Source: Companilactobacillus baiquanensis (lineage in GTDB: Bacteria > Bacillota > Bacilli > Lactobacillales > Lactobacillaceae). Taken from it: 64,000 bases of DNA. The notes below the pieces were generated by a model. It ran no database searches and had not been told where the DNA came from. It saw only the letters and a program-made list of their open reading frames with translations. The translations under genes were made by a program, and so were the position numbers. Shown in pieces: positions 50,727 to 59,119 of this stretch; positions within the stretch are counted from its first letter, which is position 1, and each line of letters starts with the position of its first letter. The stretch is from NCBI RefSeq assembly GCF_003946605.1, contig NZ_RHOQ01000001.1, forward strand, positions 186,001 through 250,000, written 5' to 3'.

Positions 50727-51680
50727 ATGAAAGCAGCAATCGTAACAAAAAAAGGAACAGCACCAATTTATGGTGATTTTGAAGAACCACAAGAAGATGA
50801 GAATAATGTAGTTGTAAATGTAACAGCATCAGCCTTAAGCAATTTAACAAAAATGAGAGCTATGGGAAATCATTATTCAGCTAGTCGAATCTATCCAAAT
50901 TTTGCTGGAACAGATGGTGTTGGAATTTTGAATGGCAAAAGAATTTACTTTGTGGCAACTAATGCACCGTATGGCACTTTGGCAGAAAAGACACTCATTA
51001 ATAAAAAATTGATCATGTCAGTACCAGATGGAATTGATGATATAACCGCTGCAGCAATTGCAAATCCCGGAATGTCATCATGGGCAGCACTAGTTGATCG
51101 CGCTAATTTTAAAGCAGGTCAAACGGTTTTGATAAACGGTGCAACAGGAACTGCTGGAAGTTTAGCTGTCAAAATTGCCTACCACCTGGGTGCTAAAAAA
51201 GTTATCGTTACTGGACGTAATTTAGAGAAACTCAATAATCTAGGAGCAGATGTAGCAATTGCATTTGATATGACGGATGAAAACGGAACTAATAAATTTA
51301 TTTCTTCATTAGAAAAAGAGTGTAATTTAGGAATAGATGTCGTACTTGATTATTTATGGGGTGACAGCGCTTTATCAATTATGACGGCGATTGCTAAATT
51401 TAGTCAAAATGATAGAACCAAATTTATTAGTATTGGTTCAGCTTCAGGTCAAGCAAATATATCATTACCATCAGCCATTTTACGTTCATCTAAAATTGAA
51501 TTATTAGGTAGTGGGGTCAAAAGTGTATCAATGAAACAATTAATGTCTGCAATCAGCAATGTCTTTAACTGGGCGGCCGAAAATAATATCACAATGAAGA
51601 CTAATGAGTATGACCTTTCAGAAATATCAGAAGCATGGAAGGCACCGTTGACACCACGTGCGGTTATAAAGGTACAGTAA
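50727..51680 (+). CDS. Zinc-independent quinone oxidoreductase-like MDR protein
   Basis: 317-aa medium-chain dehydrogenase/reductase lacking zinc-ligand Cys. Cofactor loop VLINGATGTAGSLAVKIAYH, followed by KKVIVTGRN. NADPH-dependent reductase of unknown quinone or enal substrates. AACAAGAGGCAACAAAT precedes ATG 50727. A MarR regulator follows within 3 bases, so the two probably form an autoregulated pair. Confidence 0.85.
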   Translation: MKAAIVTKKGTAPIYGDFEEPQEDENNVVVNVTASALSNLTKMRAMGNHYSASRIYPNFAGTDGVGILNGKRIYFVATNAPYGTLAEKTLINKKLIMSVPDGIDDITAAAIANPGMSSWAALVDRANFKAGQTVLINGATGTAGSLAVKIAYHLGAKKVIVTGRNLEKLNNLGADVAIAFDMTDENGTNKFISSLEKECNLGIDVVLDYLWGDSALSIMTAIAKFSQNDRTKFISIGSASGQANISLPSAILRSSKIELLGSGVKSVSMKQLMSAISNVFNWAAENNITMKTNEYDLSEISEAWKAPLTPRAVIKVQ

Positions 51681-51682
51681 TA

Positions 51683-52117
51683 ATGGAAAAAGAATTAATT
51701 CAGGCTTTAGTGACGATTGTTTCTTTTTTCAACCGAACTGATCGTGATCAAGCTTTTATAAAAGATGCTGGGGTTGACTTAGAAGCTACCTCGTTTCAGC
51801 TATTTGTAACTATTGGTCGAATTCAACCAACTAATATTAGCGATTTAGCCAATTTGTTAGGTAAAAATCATTCCAGTATCAGTCGACAAATTGATAAACT
51901 AGAAAAGAAACAGTTAGTTGAAACAAGATCCGCAAGTGATGCAAGAGTGCGCTCGATTTGTTTATCAGAATCAGGAGAAAAGTTAAAGAAAATTTTGGAT
52001 GCTACGAGGATTCAAAATATAAATAATGCCCTGTCTGATTGGACGACGGAGGATAAGGATTTATTGCTGAAAAGTTTGGATCATTTAGCAGATACGTTGA
52101 ATAAATTTGAAAATTAA
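51683..52117 (+). CDS. MarR-family regulator
   Basis: 144-aa winged helix regulator: QPTNISDLANLLGKNHSSIS, then RQIDKLEKKQLVETR, and wing SASDARVRSICLSESG. ATG 51683 (MEKELIQALVTIV) begins 3 bases after the reductase stop; the frame upstream overlaps that gene. Probably controls the preceding reductase in response to a phenolic or oxidant signal, by analogy only. Confidence 0.87.
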   Translation: MEKELIQALVTIVSFFNRTDRDQAFIKDAGVDLEATSFQLFVTIGRIQPTNISDLANLLGKNHSSISRQIDKLEKKQLVETRSASDARVRSICLSESGEKLKKILDATRIQNINNALSDWTTEDKDLLLKSLDHLADTLNKFEN

Positions 52118-52138
52118 TTATATTAGGAGAAAAGAAAT

Positions 52139-52681
52139 ATCGATAAGAAAACATTACGTCAACAACAAATAAAGAAATTGAATAGTAATCAATCAAAGAC
52201 CGTTTCTGAGGGTATTGAACTGCTACACAAATTACAAGAAACAACAGAATGGAAGAATGCTAAAACGATTGCTACTACCGTTAGTGGACCGTTTGAATTA
52301 CCAACAACTCCAATTATTAAGGCGGCACAGGCAGGTAATAAAAAAATCTATTTACCTAAGACTATGCCGCATCGTCAGATGGCGTTTTTACCCTTCACTA
52401 ATTCCCAAGATTTAGTAAGAAGTGATTTTGGAATATTAGAACCAGTTTATAATGAAAAATTAATGAATCAGACACCAGATTTAGTTATTGTTCCGGGACT
52501 TGCCTTCGCTAAAGATTCTAATTACAGAGTCGGTTTTGGAGGCGGATATTATGATCGTTTTTTGGCTGATTTTGAAGGCAATACAGTTGCCTTAGTTCCT
52601 TCGATAATGTCTTTTGATAGCGCTATTTGGGATGTACAAGATCATGATATAAAAATTCAACGTTTGATTTGCTTAGATTAA
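52139..52681 (+). CDS. 5-formyltetrahydrofolate cyclo-ligase, probable AUC start
   Basis: About 180-aa enzyme making 5,10-methenyl-THF from 5-formyl-THF with ATP. Motifs are DFGILEPVYNEKL and PGLAFAKDSNYRVGFGGGYYDRFL. The natural N-terminus is xDKKTLRQQQIKKLNSNQS, read from ATC 52139, which follows TTAGGAGAAAAGAAAT. The first conventional start, TTG 52178, would drop the basic ATP-binding Lys/Arg helix needed by the family. An AUC start, though rare, gives normal length. Confidence 0.85.
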   Translation: MDKKTLRQQQIKKLNSNQSKTVSEGIELLHKLQETTEWKNAKTIATTVSGPFELPTTPIIKAAQAGNKKIYLPKTMPHRQMAFLPFTNSQDLVRSDFGILEPVYNEKLMNQTPDLVIVPGLAFAKDSNYRVGFGGGYYDRFLADFEGNTVALVPSIMSFDSAIWDVQDHDIKIQRLICLD

Positions 52682-52809
52682 GCTTTGAAAAAATTTTTCT
52701 AATTCTTCTTTTACATAACAAAATTCTTATTGAATGATTCATGATGAGATGATAGTCTTGGATAGTGAAATAAGATTTGATTTTTTGGGATAAATTAAGA
52801 GGAATAATA

Positions 52810-54156
52810 ATGAATAAAAGAATAATAACCGCTTTTGCAATCGGCGCTAGTTTCGCCGGGGGAATTTTATTAAATACCGGTTTGGTACATGCTGATACGG
52901 ACTTTAATGGTATTGTTAATACAACAAAAGTTACGTCATTATATAACGACGACGGAAAACTAGTTACTAATCGTGCTTTGGCAGCAAATACACCTTGGAT
53001 TACTGATAAGAAGATTCAAATCGGTGATAAAGGTGATTTTTATCGAGTATCGACTCACGAATTCGTTAAAGCTGGTGATGTTCAACTTCAACACGGACAA
53101 TCAGAAAATGGAATTGTTAAAGCTGGATCAAATGGTGCTTTAGTTTATACATATGATAATGGTGATTATAAGTCCACTGATAGAAAGCTATCTGCAAATA
53201 GTGCTTGGAAGTATAATCATATCGATACTATTGGTAGTAAAACTTGGTATCAAGTCAGTGACAATGGTTGGATCAATAGTGATGATGCTTCAACATCGAC
53301 ATCAATTACTAATACTGGAGTTGCCAAAGTAAGTTATGCTCCAGATAGTGGAATTGATTTGTGGCAAGGTTATGGCACTAATAAAGTAGCCACAGGTCAA
53401 AAATTATACAATGGTTCAGAATGGCGCTTTGATTCTAAAGTAATTGACTCTAATGGTGATGCTTGGTACCAGATTGGTACTAATCAATGGATCGAAGGTA
53501 CATACTTACAAATAACTAATGAATCCTTTGATCAGGCGGCTGCTGAAATTTGGGATCCTAATTTTGCAGCGGTAAAGGTTAACAGCGATACGAATATATA
53601 CAACAATAATGACTATAATTCTGGTAAGAAGGCCAGTGCATATGCTGGTCAAACTTTACAAGTTGATTCAACCCTACAAAATGGTAATACAACTTGGTAT
53701 GAAGTAAGTAATGGTGGTTGGATCCCATCTTCCGCCGCAACTCAAATTACAACATATCGTTCCCCAATTGTTTTGAATGGTAAAACAAAAGACCAAGCAA
53801 TTAGCGATGTAATAGCTGCCGCTAAGCAAGAACTTGGAAAACCTTATGTATGGAATGCCAAAGGTCCTGATAGTTTTGACTGTTCTGGGTTGATGCAATA
53901 TGTTTTCCGCCAAGCCACGGGTCAAAATATTGGTTCATGGACAGTTCCACAAGAGACCGCTGGGACCAAAGTTTCATTAAGTGATCTACAACCTGGAGAT
54001 CTTGTTTTCTGGGGTCCAGCAGGTGTTACTTATCACGTTGGATTGTATCTAGGTAATAATCAGTATCTAAATGCTTTAAGACCAGGTACTAATGTTAAAA
54101 TAGATACAATTTCATCTGATTTTGCACCATCATTTGGTGTTAGAGTTATACAATAG
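52810..54156 (+). CDS. Secreted NlpC/P60 endopeptidase with SLAP-like repeats
   Basis: 448-aa exported cell-wall hydrolase. ATG 52810 follows AAGAGGAATA. Signal peptide about 1-28 with cleavage after VHA (GLVHADTDF). Three to four repeats of 60-70 residues with WY/W-containing ends (DFYRVSTHEFVKAGDV, TWYQVSDNGWINSDDA, AWYQIGTNQWIEGTYL, TWYEVSNGGWIPSS) resemble SLAP wall-binding domains. The C-terminal NlpC/P60 domain has Cys in FDCSGLMQYV, His in YHVGLYLGN and a following Asn in YLNALRPG. Cuts peptide stems of peptidoglycan, probably during cell separation. Confidence 0.92.
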   Translation: MNKRIITAFAIGASFAGGILLNTGLVHADTDFNGIVNTTKVTSLYNDDGKLVTNRALAANTPWITDKKIQIGDKGDFYRVSTHEFVKAGDVQLQHGQSENGIVKAGSNGALVYTYDNGDYKSTDRKLSANSAWKYNHIDTIGSKTWYQVSDNGWINSDDASTSTSITNTGVAKVSYAPDSGIDLWQGYGTNKVATGQKLYNGSEWRFDSKVIDSNGDAWYQIGTNQWIEGTYLQITNESFDQAAAEIWDPNFAAVKVNSDTNIYNNNDYNSGKKASAYAGQTLQVDSTLQNGNTTWYEVSNGGWIPSSAATQITTYRSPIVLNGKTKDQAISDVIAAAKQELGKPYVWNAKGPDSFDCSGLMQYVFRQATGQNIGSWTVPQETAGTKVSLSDLQPGDLVFWGPAGVTYHVGLYLGNNQYLNALRPGTNVKIDTISSDFAPSFGVRVIQ

Positions 54157-54164
54157 TTAAAAAT

Positions 54165-54205
54165 AAAAAAATCTATTACGTAATAATTGCGTGATAGATT
54201 TTTTG
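54165..54205 (+). terminator. Terminator of NlpC/P60 gene
   Basis: AAAAAAATCTATTACG and CGTGATAGATTTTTTG form the stem, with one mismatch. Confidence 0.8.
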
Positions 54206-54262
54206 TGTTAATCGACAGTTAGTTTTAATATATAAGAAATATAGCTAAGTAGGAGACAAAAT

Positions 54263-55756
54263 ATGGATTACACAATGGGCATTGATGTGGGAACGACTAG
54301 TACAAAATGTGTTCTGTATGATTTGAATGGACAAATCATTGCACATGCTGATAAAGGATATCAACTGTACCAAACAAAACCCGGTATGGCAGAAGAAGAT
54401 CCTGAAGAAATTTTTGAAGCAGTGATTAAAACTATGCAAGAAGTTTTGAAAAATATCGACTCTCAAAGTTTAAAATTCGTTTCCTTTTCGACAGCGATGC
54501 ACAGTTTGATTTTAATGGATGATAATGATCGTCCTATCACAAAGGCAATCACTTGGGCGGACAATCGTGCCGTAAAGTATTCTGACGAGTTAATTAAGAG
54601 TGGTTTGGGAGCTGAAATATATGCCAAAACAGGTACTCCAATTCATCCAATGGCACCATTGTCAAAAATGCTTTGGTTAAAAAAAGAACACTCAGATTTG
54701 TTTGATCGTGCCAAAAAATTTATCGACATTAAATCTTATATATTTTTCAAATTATTTGGCATCTATAAAATTGATTATTCGATTGCTTCAGCAACCGGAA
54801 TGTTTAATATTTTTAATTTGAAGTGGGAACCTCAAGTATTGAATTTACTTAATATAGAAGAAGCACGTTTGCCAGAGGTTGTTCCTACAACAAATGGTGT
54901 TACAGGAATCTCTGAAAAGTATCAAGAAAGACTAGGAATTGGTTCAGATATTCCATTTGTTTTTGGAGCTAGTGATGGGGTTTTATCCAATCTAGGATTA
55001 AATGCAATCGATCCAGGCGTTGTTGCTGTAACCATTGGTACCAGTGGTGCGGTAAGAGTTGTAGTTGATAAACCTGTTATTGATCCTAACGGCAATTTAT
55101 TTTGTTATGCTTTGACAAAAAATAAGTGGGTAGTCGGTGGACCGGTAAATAATGGTGGAATTGTATTTCGTTGGGTTCGTGATCAATTGTTCGATTCAAA
55201 AGTAAGTTATGACGAATTAACAAAGATGGCCAATGAAGTTCCAGCTGGATCAAAAGGATTATTATTTCAACCATATCTAGGAGGAGAACGAGCACCCATT
55301 TGGAATGCTTATGCACGAGGGTCATTTTTTGGACTTACTCGTCAACATACAAGATCTGATATGGTTCGCTCATCACTTGAAGGTATCGTGTTCAATTTAT
55401 ATGCTGTCATGTGTCTGATTGAAAAAATCACTGGAAAACCAGTAAGTATCCAGGCTACTGGTGGTTTTGCAAGATCTTCAATGTGGCGGCAGATGCTAGC
55501 AGACATTTTTGATCAAGATGTAGTTGTGCCAGAAAGCTTTGAGAGTTCTTGTTTAGGAGCGGTGGTATTAGGCATGTACGCTCAAGGATATATTGATGAC
55601 TTATCTGCAGTAAAGGATATGGTCGGTATAACCGAGATTCATCATCCTGATCCTAAAAATGTAAAAGTTTATCAAGAATTATTTCCCATCTGGCAAAGAA
55701 TCACACACGCTCTAGAACCAGAATATAAACAAATTGCAAAATTTCAAGATCGTTAG
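54263..55756 (+). CDS. gntK: Gluconokinase, FGGY family
   Basis: 497-aa sugar kinase. N-terminal MGIDVGTTSTKCVLYDLNGQ, then HADKGYQLYQTKPGMAEEDP and the FGGY signature region GGERAPIWNAYARGSFFGLTRQH, and QATGGFARSSMWRQMLADIF. Phosphorylates gluconate for the pentose phosphate route. Length and motifs match gluconokinase GntK more than xylulokinase, but a different pentonate substrate cannot be excluded. Eleven bases separate it from the reductase gene downstream. GTAGGAGACAAAAT precedes the ATG. Confidence 0.9.
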   Translation: MDYTMGIDVGTTSTKCVLYDLNGQIIAHADKGYQLYQTKPGMAEEDPEEIFEAVIKTMQEVLKNIDSQSLKFVSFSTAMHSLILMDDNDRPITKAITWADNRAVKYSDELIKSGLGAEIYAKTGTPIHPMAPLSKMLWLKKEHSDLFDRAKKFIDIKSYIFFKLFGIYKIDYSIASATGMFNIFNLKWEPQVLNLLNIEEARLPEVVPTTNGVTGISEKYQERLGIGSDIPFVFGASDGVLSNLGLNAIDPGVVAVTIGTSGAVRVVVDKPVIDPNGNLFCYALTKNKWVVGGPVNNGGIVFRWVRDQLFDSKVSYDELTKMANEVPAGSKGLLFQPYLGGERAPIWNAYARGSFFGLTRQHTRSDMVRSSLEGIVFNLYAVMCLIEKITGKPVSIQATGGFARSSMWRQMLADIFDQDVVVPESFESSCLGAVVLGMYAQGYIDDLSAVKDMVGITEIHHPDPKNVKVYQELFPIWQRITHALEPEYKQIAKFQDR

Positions 55757-55767
55757 AAAGAGTGCTT

Positions 55768-56790
55768 ATGAAAAATTTTAAAGCGATTGTTGTAGAAAAT
55801 GATAATAAGGAAGTCAATTATGGTTTAAGAAATATTTCATTGGATAACTTGTCTGCTGGAGATGTTTTGATAAATGTTTGTTATAGTTCACTGAATTTTA
55901 AGGATATGCTGGCAGTTCAAAAGAATGGTGGCGTTATCAGAAATTATCCGATGATTCCAGGTATTGATTTGAGTGGGATAGTAGTTGAATCCAATAGTGG
56001 TAAGTTTGTTGCCGGAGAAAAGGTTTTGGTGACTGGCTTTGGTTTGGGGATGTCTCATACAGGGGGCATGTCGGAATATGCCAGAGTTCCCGCTAATTGG
56101 ATCGTCAAATTGCCAGCCGAATTATCATTAAAGCAGGCCATGATGATTGGAACTGCTGGTTTTACTGCCGCATTATCTGTCATCAAATTACTTGATAATG
56201 GTATGAGAATTGAAGATGATCCTGAAATTTTAGTGACTGGTGCTAGCGGCGGTGTTGGAAGTATTGCGTTACTTATTTTGTCAGTTATGGGATTTAAACA
56301 TATCAATGCGCTGGTTCGTAAAAAATATCAAATTGAAGTGGCCCAGAAATTGGGGGCAACTAGAATAGTTACGCCAGAAGACTTAAATATAAGTGGTAAA
56401 TTGTTGTCTAAGCAAAAGTATAATTATGTCATTGATACGGTTGGCGGAGAAGTAGCGTCTGAATTAATACCTCAAATTTATTATGGTGGAGGAATGACAA
56501 TGTGCGGCAATGCAGGTGGAATAAACTTATCTACTAATGTATTACCGTTTATCTTAAGAGGTATAAGTCTTTACGGAATTGATTCAGTTAATTATCCGAT
56601 TGAAGAACGAAAAATTGTTTGGGATAAGTTTTCCGATCAATGGAGGATTTTCGATAAAATTGAATATAGTGAAGTGACGCTAGATGAAGTATCACAAGTT
56701 CTGGAACAAATAAAAAAAGGCAATCATCTAGGTAGAACTATTATTAAGATTTATGCAAGTACAATTAAAAAAAATCCTAATAATAATTGA
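55768..56790 (+). CDS. YhdH/AcuI-type quinone or acrylyl-CoA reductase
   Basis: 340-aa MDR-family NADPH reductase: SSLNFKDMLAVQKNGGVIRN, then YPMIPGIDLSGIVVES, HTGGMSEYARVPANWIVKLP, AMMIGTAGFTAALSV, VTGASGGVGSIALLIL. This is the YhdH/YhfP group. No zinc Cys. ATG 55768 (MKNFKAIVVEN) fits AGAAAGAGTGCTT. It follows gntK in the same unit; a metabolic link is not obvious. Confidence 0.87.
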   Translation: MKNFKAIVVENDNKEVNYGLRNISLDNLSAGDVLINVCYSSLNFKDMLAVQKNGGVIRNYPMIPGIDLSGIVVESNSGKFVAGEKVLVTGFGLGMSHTGGMSEYARVPANWIVKLPAELSLKQAMMIGTAGFTAALSVIKLLDNGMRIEDDPEILVTGASGGVGSIALLILSVMGFKHINALVRKKYQIEVAQKLGATRIVTPEDLNISGKLLSKQKYNYVIDTVGGEVASELIPQIYYGGGMTMCGNAGGINLSTNVLPFILRGISLYGIDSVNYPIEERKIVWDKFSDQWRIFDKIEYSEVTLDEVSQVLEQIKKGNHLGRTIIKIYASTIKKNPNNN

Positions 56791-56805
56791 ATTCATACAG
56801 TTGTG

Positions 56806-56901
56806 GATGGATTATTTGAGGATTGGCGTGGTAAGTCTAAAGTTGATTTTGAGATGAAGGATTAGGATGCTATAAAGCCTGATGGTAAAGAAATATGGTA
56901 G
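56806..56901 (+). pseudogene. C-terminal gene scrap, copy 1
   Basis: An open-like stretch reads about 30 residues ending RGKSKVDFEMKD, a stop (TAG), then DAIKPDGKEIW and stop. It is about 80 percent identical over 72 bases (56830-56901) to 63204-63275. The family was not recognised. It is the remains of the 3' end of a gene just after the reductase. Confidence 0.6.
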
Positions 56902-56936
56902 AAAAATCAGTTTTGGTATTATAGGATTTAACAATA

Positions 56937-56984
56937 AGAAAGCCTCCTAGTTTGGGAATAAATCCAATCTAGGAGGCTTTGTTC
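56937..56984. terminator. Terminator with 12-bp stem
   Basis: AAAGCCTCCTAG (56939-56950) and CTAGGAGGCTTT (56969-56980), followed by T-rich sequence on both sides; between the scrap and the convergent MerR pseudogene. Confidence 0.85.
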
Positions 56985-57028
56985 ATAATATAGTTGAATG
57001 CTTTGATCAAATTTTATTTCATAAAAAG

Positions 57029-57862
57029 TTACTTTTCAGGTAATTTAACTCTAAGTTCGGTAATAAAATCATTTTCATCATGGTAGTCATAATAATCAAC
57101 TGAAGAAATCTCGTATACAATTTCTGATGTATCTGGATATTGCTGATTGAATTCTTGTTGAATTTTTTGATAATAATTAAAATACATACTGCGATCCCAA
57201 TAGAAGGAGATACATAAATAATTACCTTCAAGAATTTTTTTTGAGTAATTTTTCAATTTAGGAATATTATCAGTGAATACTTGAGTAAGTATTCACTGAT
57301 AATGAATATCCTTTAATGATTGATACTCTTTTAAAGGAAAACTGAACCCATATTGTAAATTTCCAATAGTGCCATTATCAATTAGTATCCGATCCAGTTC
57401 ATTGGTTTCTTTATCTGGGTAATTTAAAGGTGTGATGATTTGTTGAGTAGGAATTTGAATAACATTTTGTTCTTTGATATGTCGTTGATAAACTTTTTCT
57501 AAGGGATGTTGCGTGATATTTTTAAGTTCTTTTAACTGCCTTATTTGTCCATTGATTAACTGTTGACTATTTTGAAGTTGCCCTATTTAATCATAAATGT
57601 TTTGTGATTGTTCAGTTAAAAAATCTGCTAAGACATCACCTTTTAGGTTGATGGTTCGGCGTATTTCCTCAATCGATAGTCCCGCATATTGCAAGTATTT
57701 GATGATATTGATTTGAAATACTTGTTGAATTAAGTAATAACGATAGTTATTCTCAGGATTACGCTCAGCTGGGTTGATTAGATCAATTTTGTCATAATAT
57801 CTGAGAGTTTGAATAGAAACATTACAAATTCTTGCCATTTCACCAATAGAAAATTTTCTCAT
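57029..57862 (-). pseudogene. MerR-family regulator with two in-frame stops
   Basis: A single frame of 278 codons reads a MerR-type helix-turn-helix (FSIGEMARICNVSIQTLRYY, DKIDLINPAERNPENNYRYY) up to about residue 91. There TAA (57587-57589) breaks it. The frame continues as IGQLQNSQQLINGQIRQL, ITPLNYPDKE and YGFSFPLKEYQSLKDIHYQ, then a TGA at the edge of a palindrome (57266-57303), then LKNYSKKILEGNYLCISFYW to the end ELRVKLPEK. The second half looks like a GyrI-like ligand-binding domain. It faces the arginase-like pseudogene across a MerR-style promoter. No frameshift, only the two stops, so decay is recent. Confidence 0.85.
57266..57303. repeat. Perfect palindrome, 17-bp arms, 4-base loop
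   Basis: Arms ATTATCAGTGAATACTT (57266-57282) and AAGTATTCACTGATAAT (57287-57303), loop GAGT. It coincides with the second in-frame stop (TGA) of the MerR pseudogene. Confidence 0.95.
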
Positions 57863-57872
57863 AATTGCCTCC

Positions 57873-57903
57873 TTGACACTATTGTATGTATAGACTTTAT
57901 GAT
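57873..57903 (+). promoter_or_regulatory. MerR-type promoter with 19-bp spacer
   Basis: TTGACA (57873-57878), 19-base spacer (57879-57897) and TATGAT (57898-57903). The overlong spacer with an internal CTAT-N7-ATAG dyad is the hallmark of promoters switched on by MerR-family activators. It reads towards the arginase-like pseudogene and lies 10 bases beyond the start of the divergent MerR pseudogene. Confidence 0.75.
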
Positions 57904-57934
57904 TATCTCAACAATGAAAAAAGAGATAAGAAAT

Positions 57935-58746
57935 ATGACTAAGACAATAAGAATGATATACCCAGATTGGCAATCTGGGTATATCATTCTTATTATTTCG
58001 GAGCACAATTACTAAACTGGTTAGCTCCGCAAAATCCACAACAAAAATCGATTCAAGTTCCAGTTGTTGCGCCGCAAAAGGATCAACCTAAATTAAAAGT
58101 GGAAAGTGGTGTTACAGCTAAGTCAACAGTATTAGACAATGTCCATCAAGCACAGAAAATAGTTGACGCAGAACAACCAAATAGAATAATTACTTTGGGT
58201 GGTAATTGCATGGTATCACAAGTACCGTTCTCATATTTACATGATAAATACGGAGATGACGTAGGAATAATTTGGATCGATGCTCATCCTGATATTTCAA
58301 ATCCGCAAATATTTTCTAATGAGCATGCAATGATTTTAGCTAATTTGATGGGGAAAGGTGACCCGGATTTATCAAAATTAATTAAACATCCATTCTCCAA
58401 TAATTCAATTTGTATGTAGGATTGCAAGAACCGACTGTGGACGAGAAAAAATTATTGCCAGAATTAGGATTAGATTATCAACTGGAAGATGATCAACAAG
58501 TTGATGTAAAAAAAATTCAAAAGTGGATCGACCAACATCATTTTTCAAAAATTTTAGTTCATTTTGATATCGATGTCTTAGATCGAAAGCTATTTTTTTG
58601 ATCAGTATTTTGATAAACCAGTGGTAACTGATTATGAAGTATCCGGTGGAAAGTTAAATCCTGATAAAGCAATTCACGTACTGAATAAACTTGGTTCTGA
58701 TAACGATATTGTTGGATTGACGATTGCTGAATACCTTCCTTTTTTT
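57935..58746 (+). pseudogene. Broken arginase-family paralogue
   Basis: Starts MTKTIRMIYPDWQS after GAGATAAGAAAT, like the intact gene at 30417. Within codon 14-18 the frame shifts at a 49-base palindrome. The next frame reads YYFGAQLLNWLAPQNPQQKS, ITLGGNCMVS and IIWIDAHPDISNP. It breaks again near 58410 (frame continues VGLQEPTVDEKKLLPEL, then FDIDVLDRKL), shifts a third time near 58600, and ends in NDIVGLTIAEYLPF. Beyond about 58746 the sequence belongs to the toxin remnant on the other strand, so the last 15-20 codons are missing. It was probably controlled by the divergent MerR regulator. Confidence 0.9.
57946..57994. repeat. Perfect palindrome, 24-bp arms around one base
   Basis: Bases 57946-57969 are the exact reverse complement of 57971-57994, with a single central G (57970). 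Central part CCCAGATTG-G-CAATCTGGG. It lies at the first frameshift of the arginase-like pseudogene. Confidence 0.96.
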
Positions 58747-58991
58747 AGAAGTTTTCAATACAATCACGATGAATTTATTGTCGTGTATATCTGCAATGAT
58801 ACGATATTTTCCGACATGATATCTCCACAGTGTCCCTAATTATCCCTTAAGGCCTTTACCCTTGATTTGGGATTATCAGAATTCTCAATATGAGTATCAA
58901 GTCATTTAACTATTCTAATTTGAATTTGTTTGTCTAGTTTACTAAATTCCTTATGTGCTTTTTTTGCAAATTCTCAAGTGTATTTATTCAT
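58742..58991 (-). pseudogene. RelE-family toxin remnant
   Basis: Minus strand from ATG 58991 reads MNKYT, TGA, EFAKKAHKEFSKLDKQIQIR, IVK, TGA, LDTHIENSDNPKSRVKALRD. A missing base then shifts the frame to TLWRYHVGKYRIIADIHDNK and FIVIVLKT. This is a RelE/ParE-type ribosome-dependent RNase. Both TGA codons (58974-58976 and 58902-58904) stand where the family has Trp (YTW, VKWLD), so TGG to TGA changes. Its ATG overlaps the antitoxin stop (ATGA), typical of an operon. Confidence 0.85.
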
Positions 58992-59110
58992 TCTAGATCC
59001 AACCTTTTTATAATTTCAGAGCGCTTAACAGTTTTACCCTGATTTTTTTTGAGGTTTTCCATCGCATCAGCGTAATTATTTTCGTCACGGTCATTCAACC
59101 TACTTTTTGA
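58988..59110 (-). pseudogene. RelB-like antitoxin remnant (C-terminal part)
   Basis: Minus-strand frame reads about 40 residues: SKSRLNDRDENNYADAMENL, then KKNQGKTVKRSEIIKRLDLE and TGA at 58990-58988, overlapping the toxin ATG. The C-terminus fits toxin-neutralising tails of RelB/DinJ antitoxins. The N-terminal DNA-binding part is missing: the AraC gene ends at 59120. The 280 bases from 58840 hold only this remnant pair. Confidence 0.7.
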
Positions 59111-59119
59111 GTGATTTGT

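Noticed and set aside
58742..58991. UGA read as tryptophan in the RelE remnant
   Set aside because: Both TGA sit at Trp positions, but other genes here use TGG for Trp and end in TGA (for example moaE), and the toxin also has a lost base. Ordinary pseudogene decay explains it.
59083..59104. Antitoxin remnant fused to a piece of the SDR gene (shared LNDRDE and 16 identical bases with 63613-63630)
   Set aside because: A 16-base match is near chance level for a window of this size, and flanking codons differ; not enough for a fusion claim.
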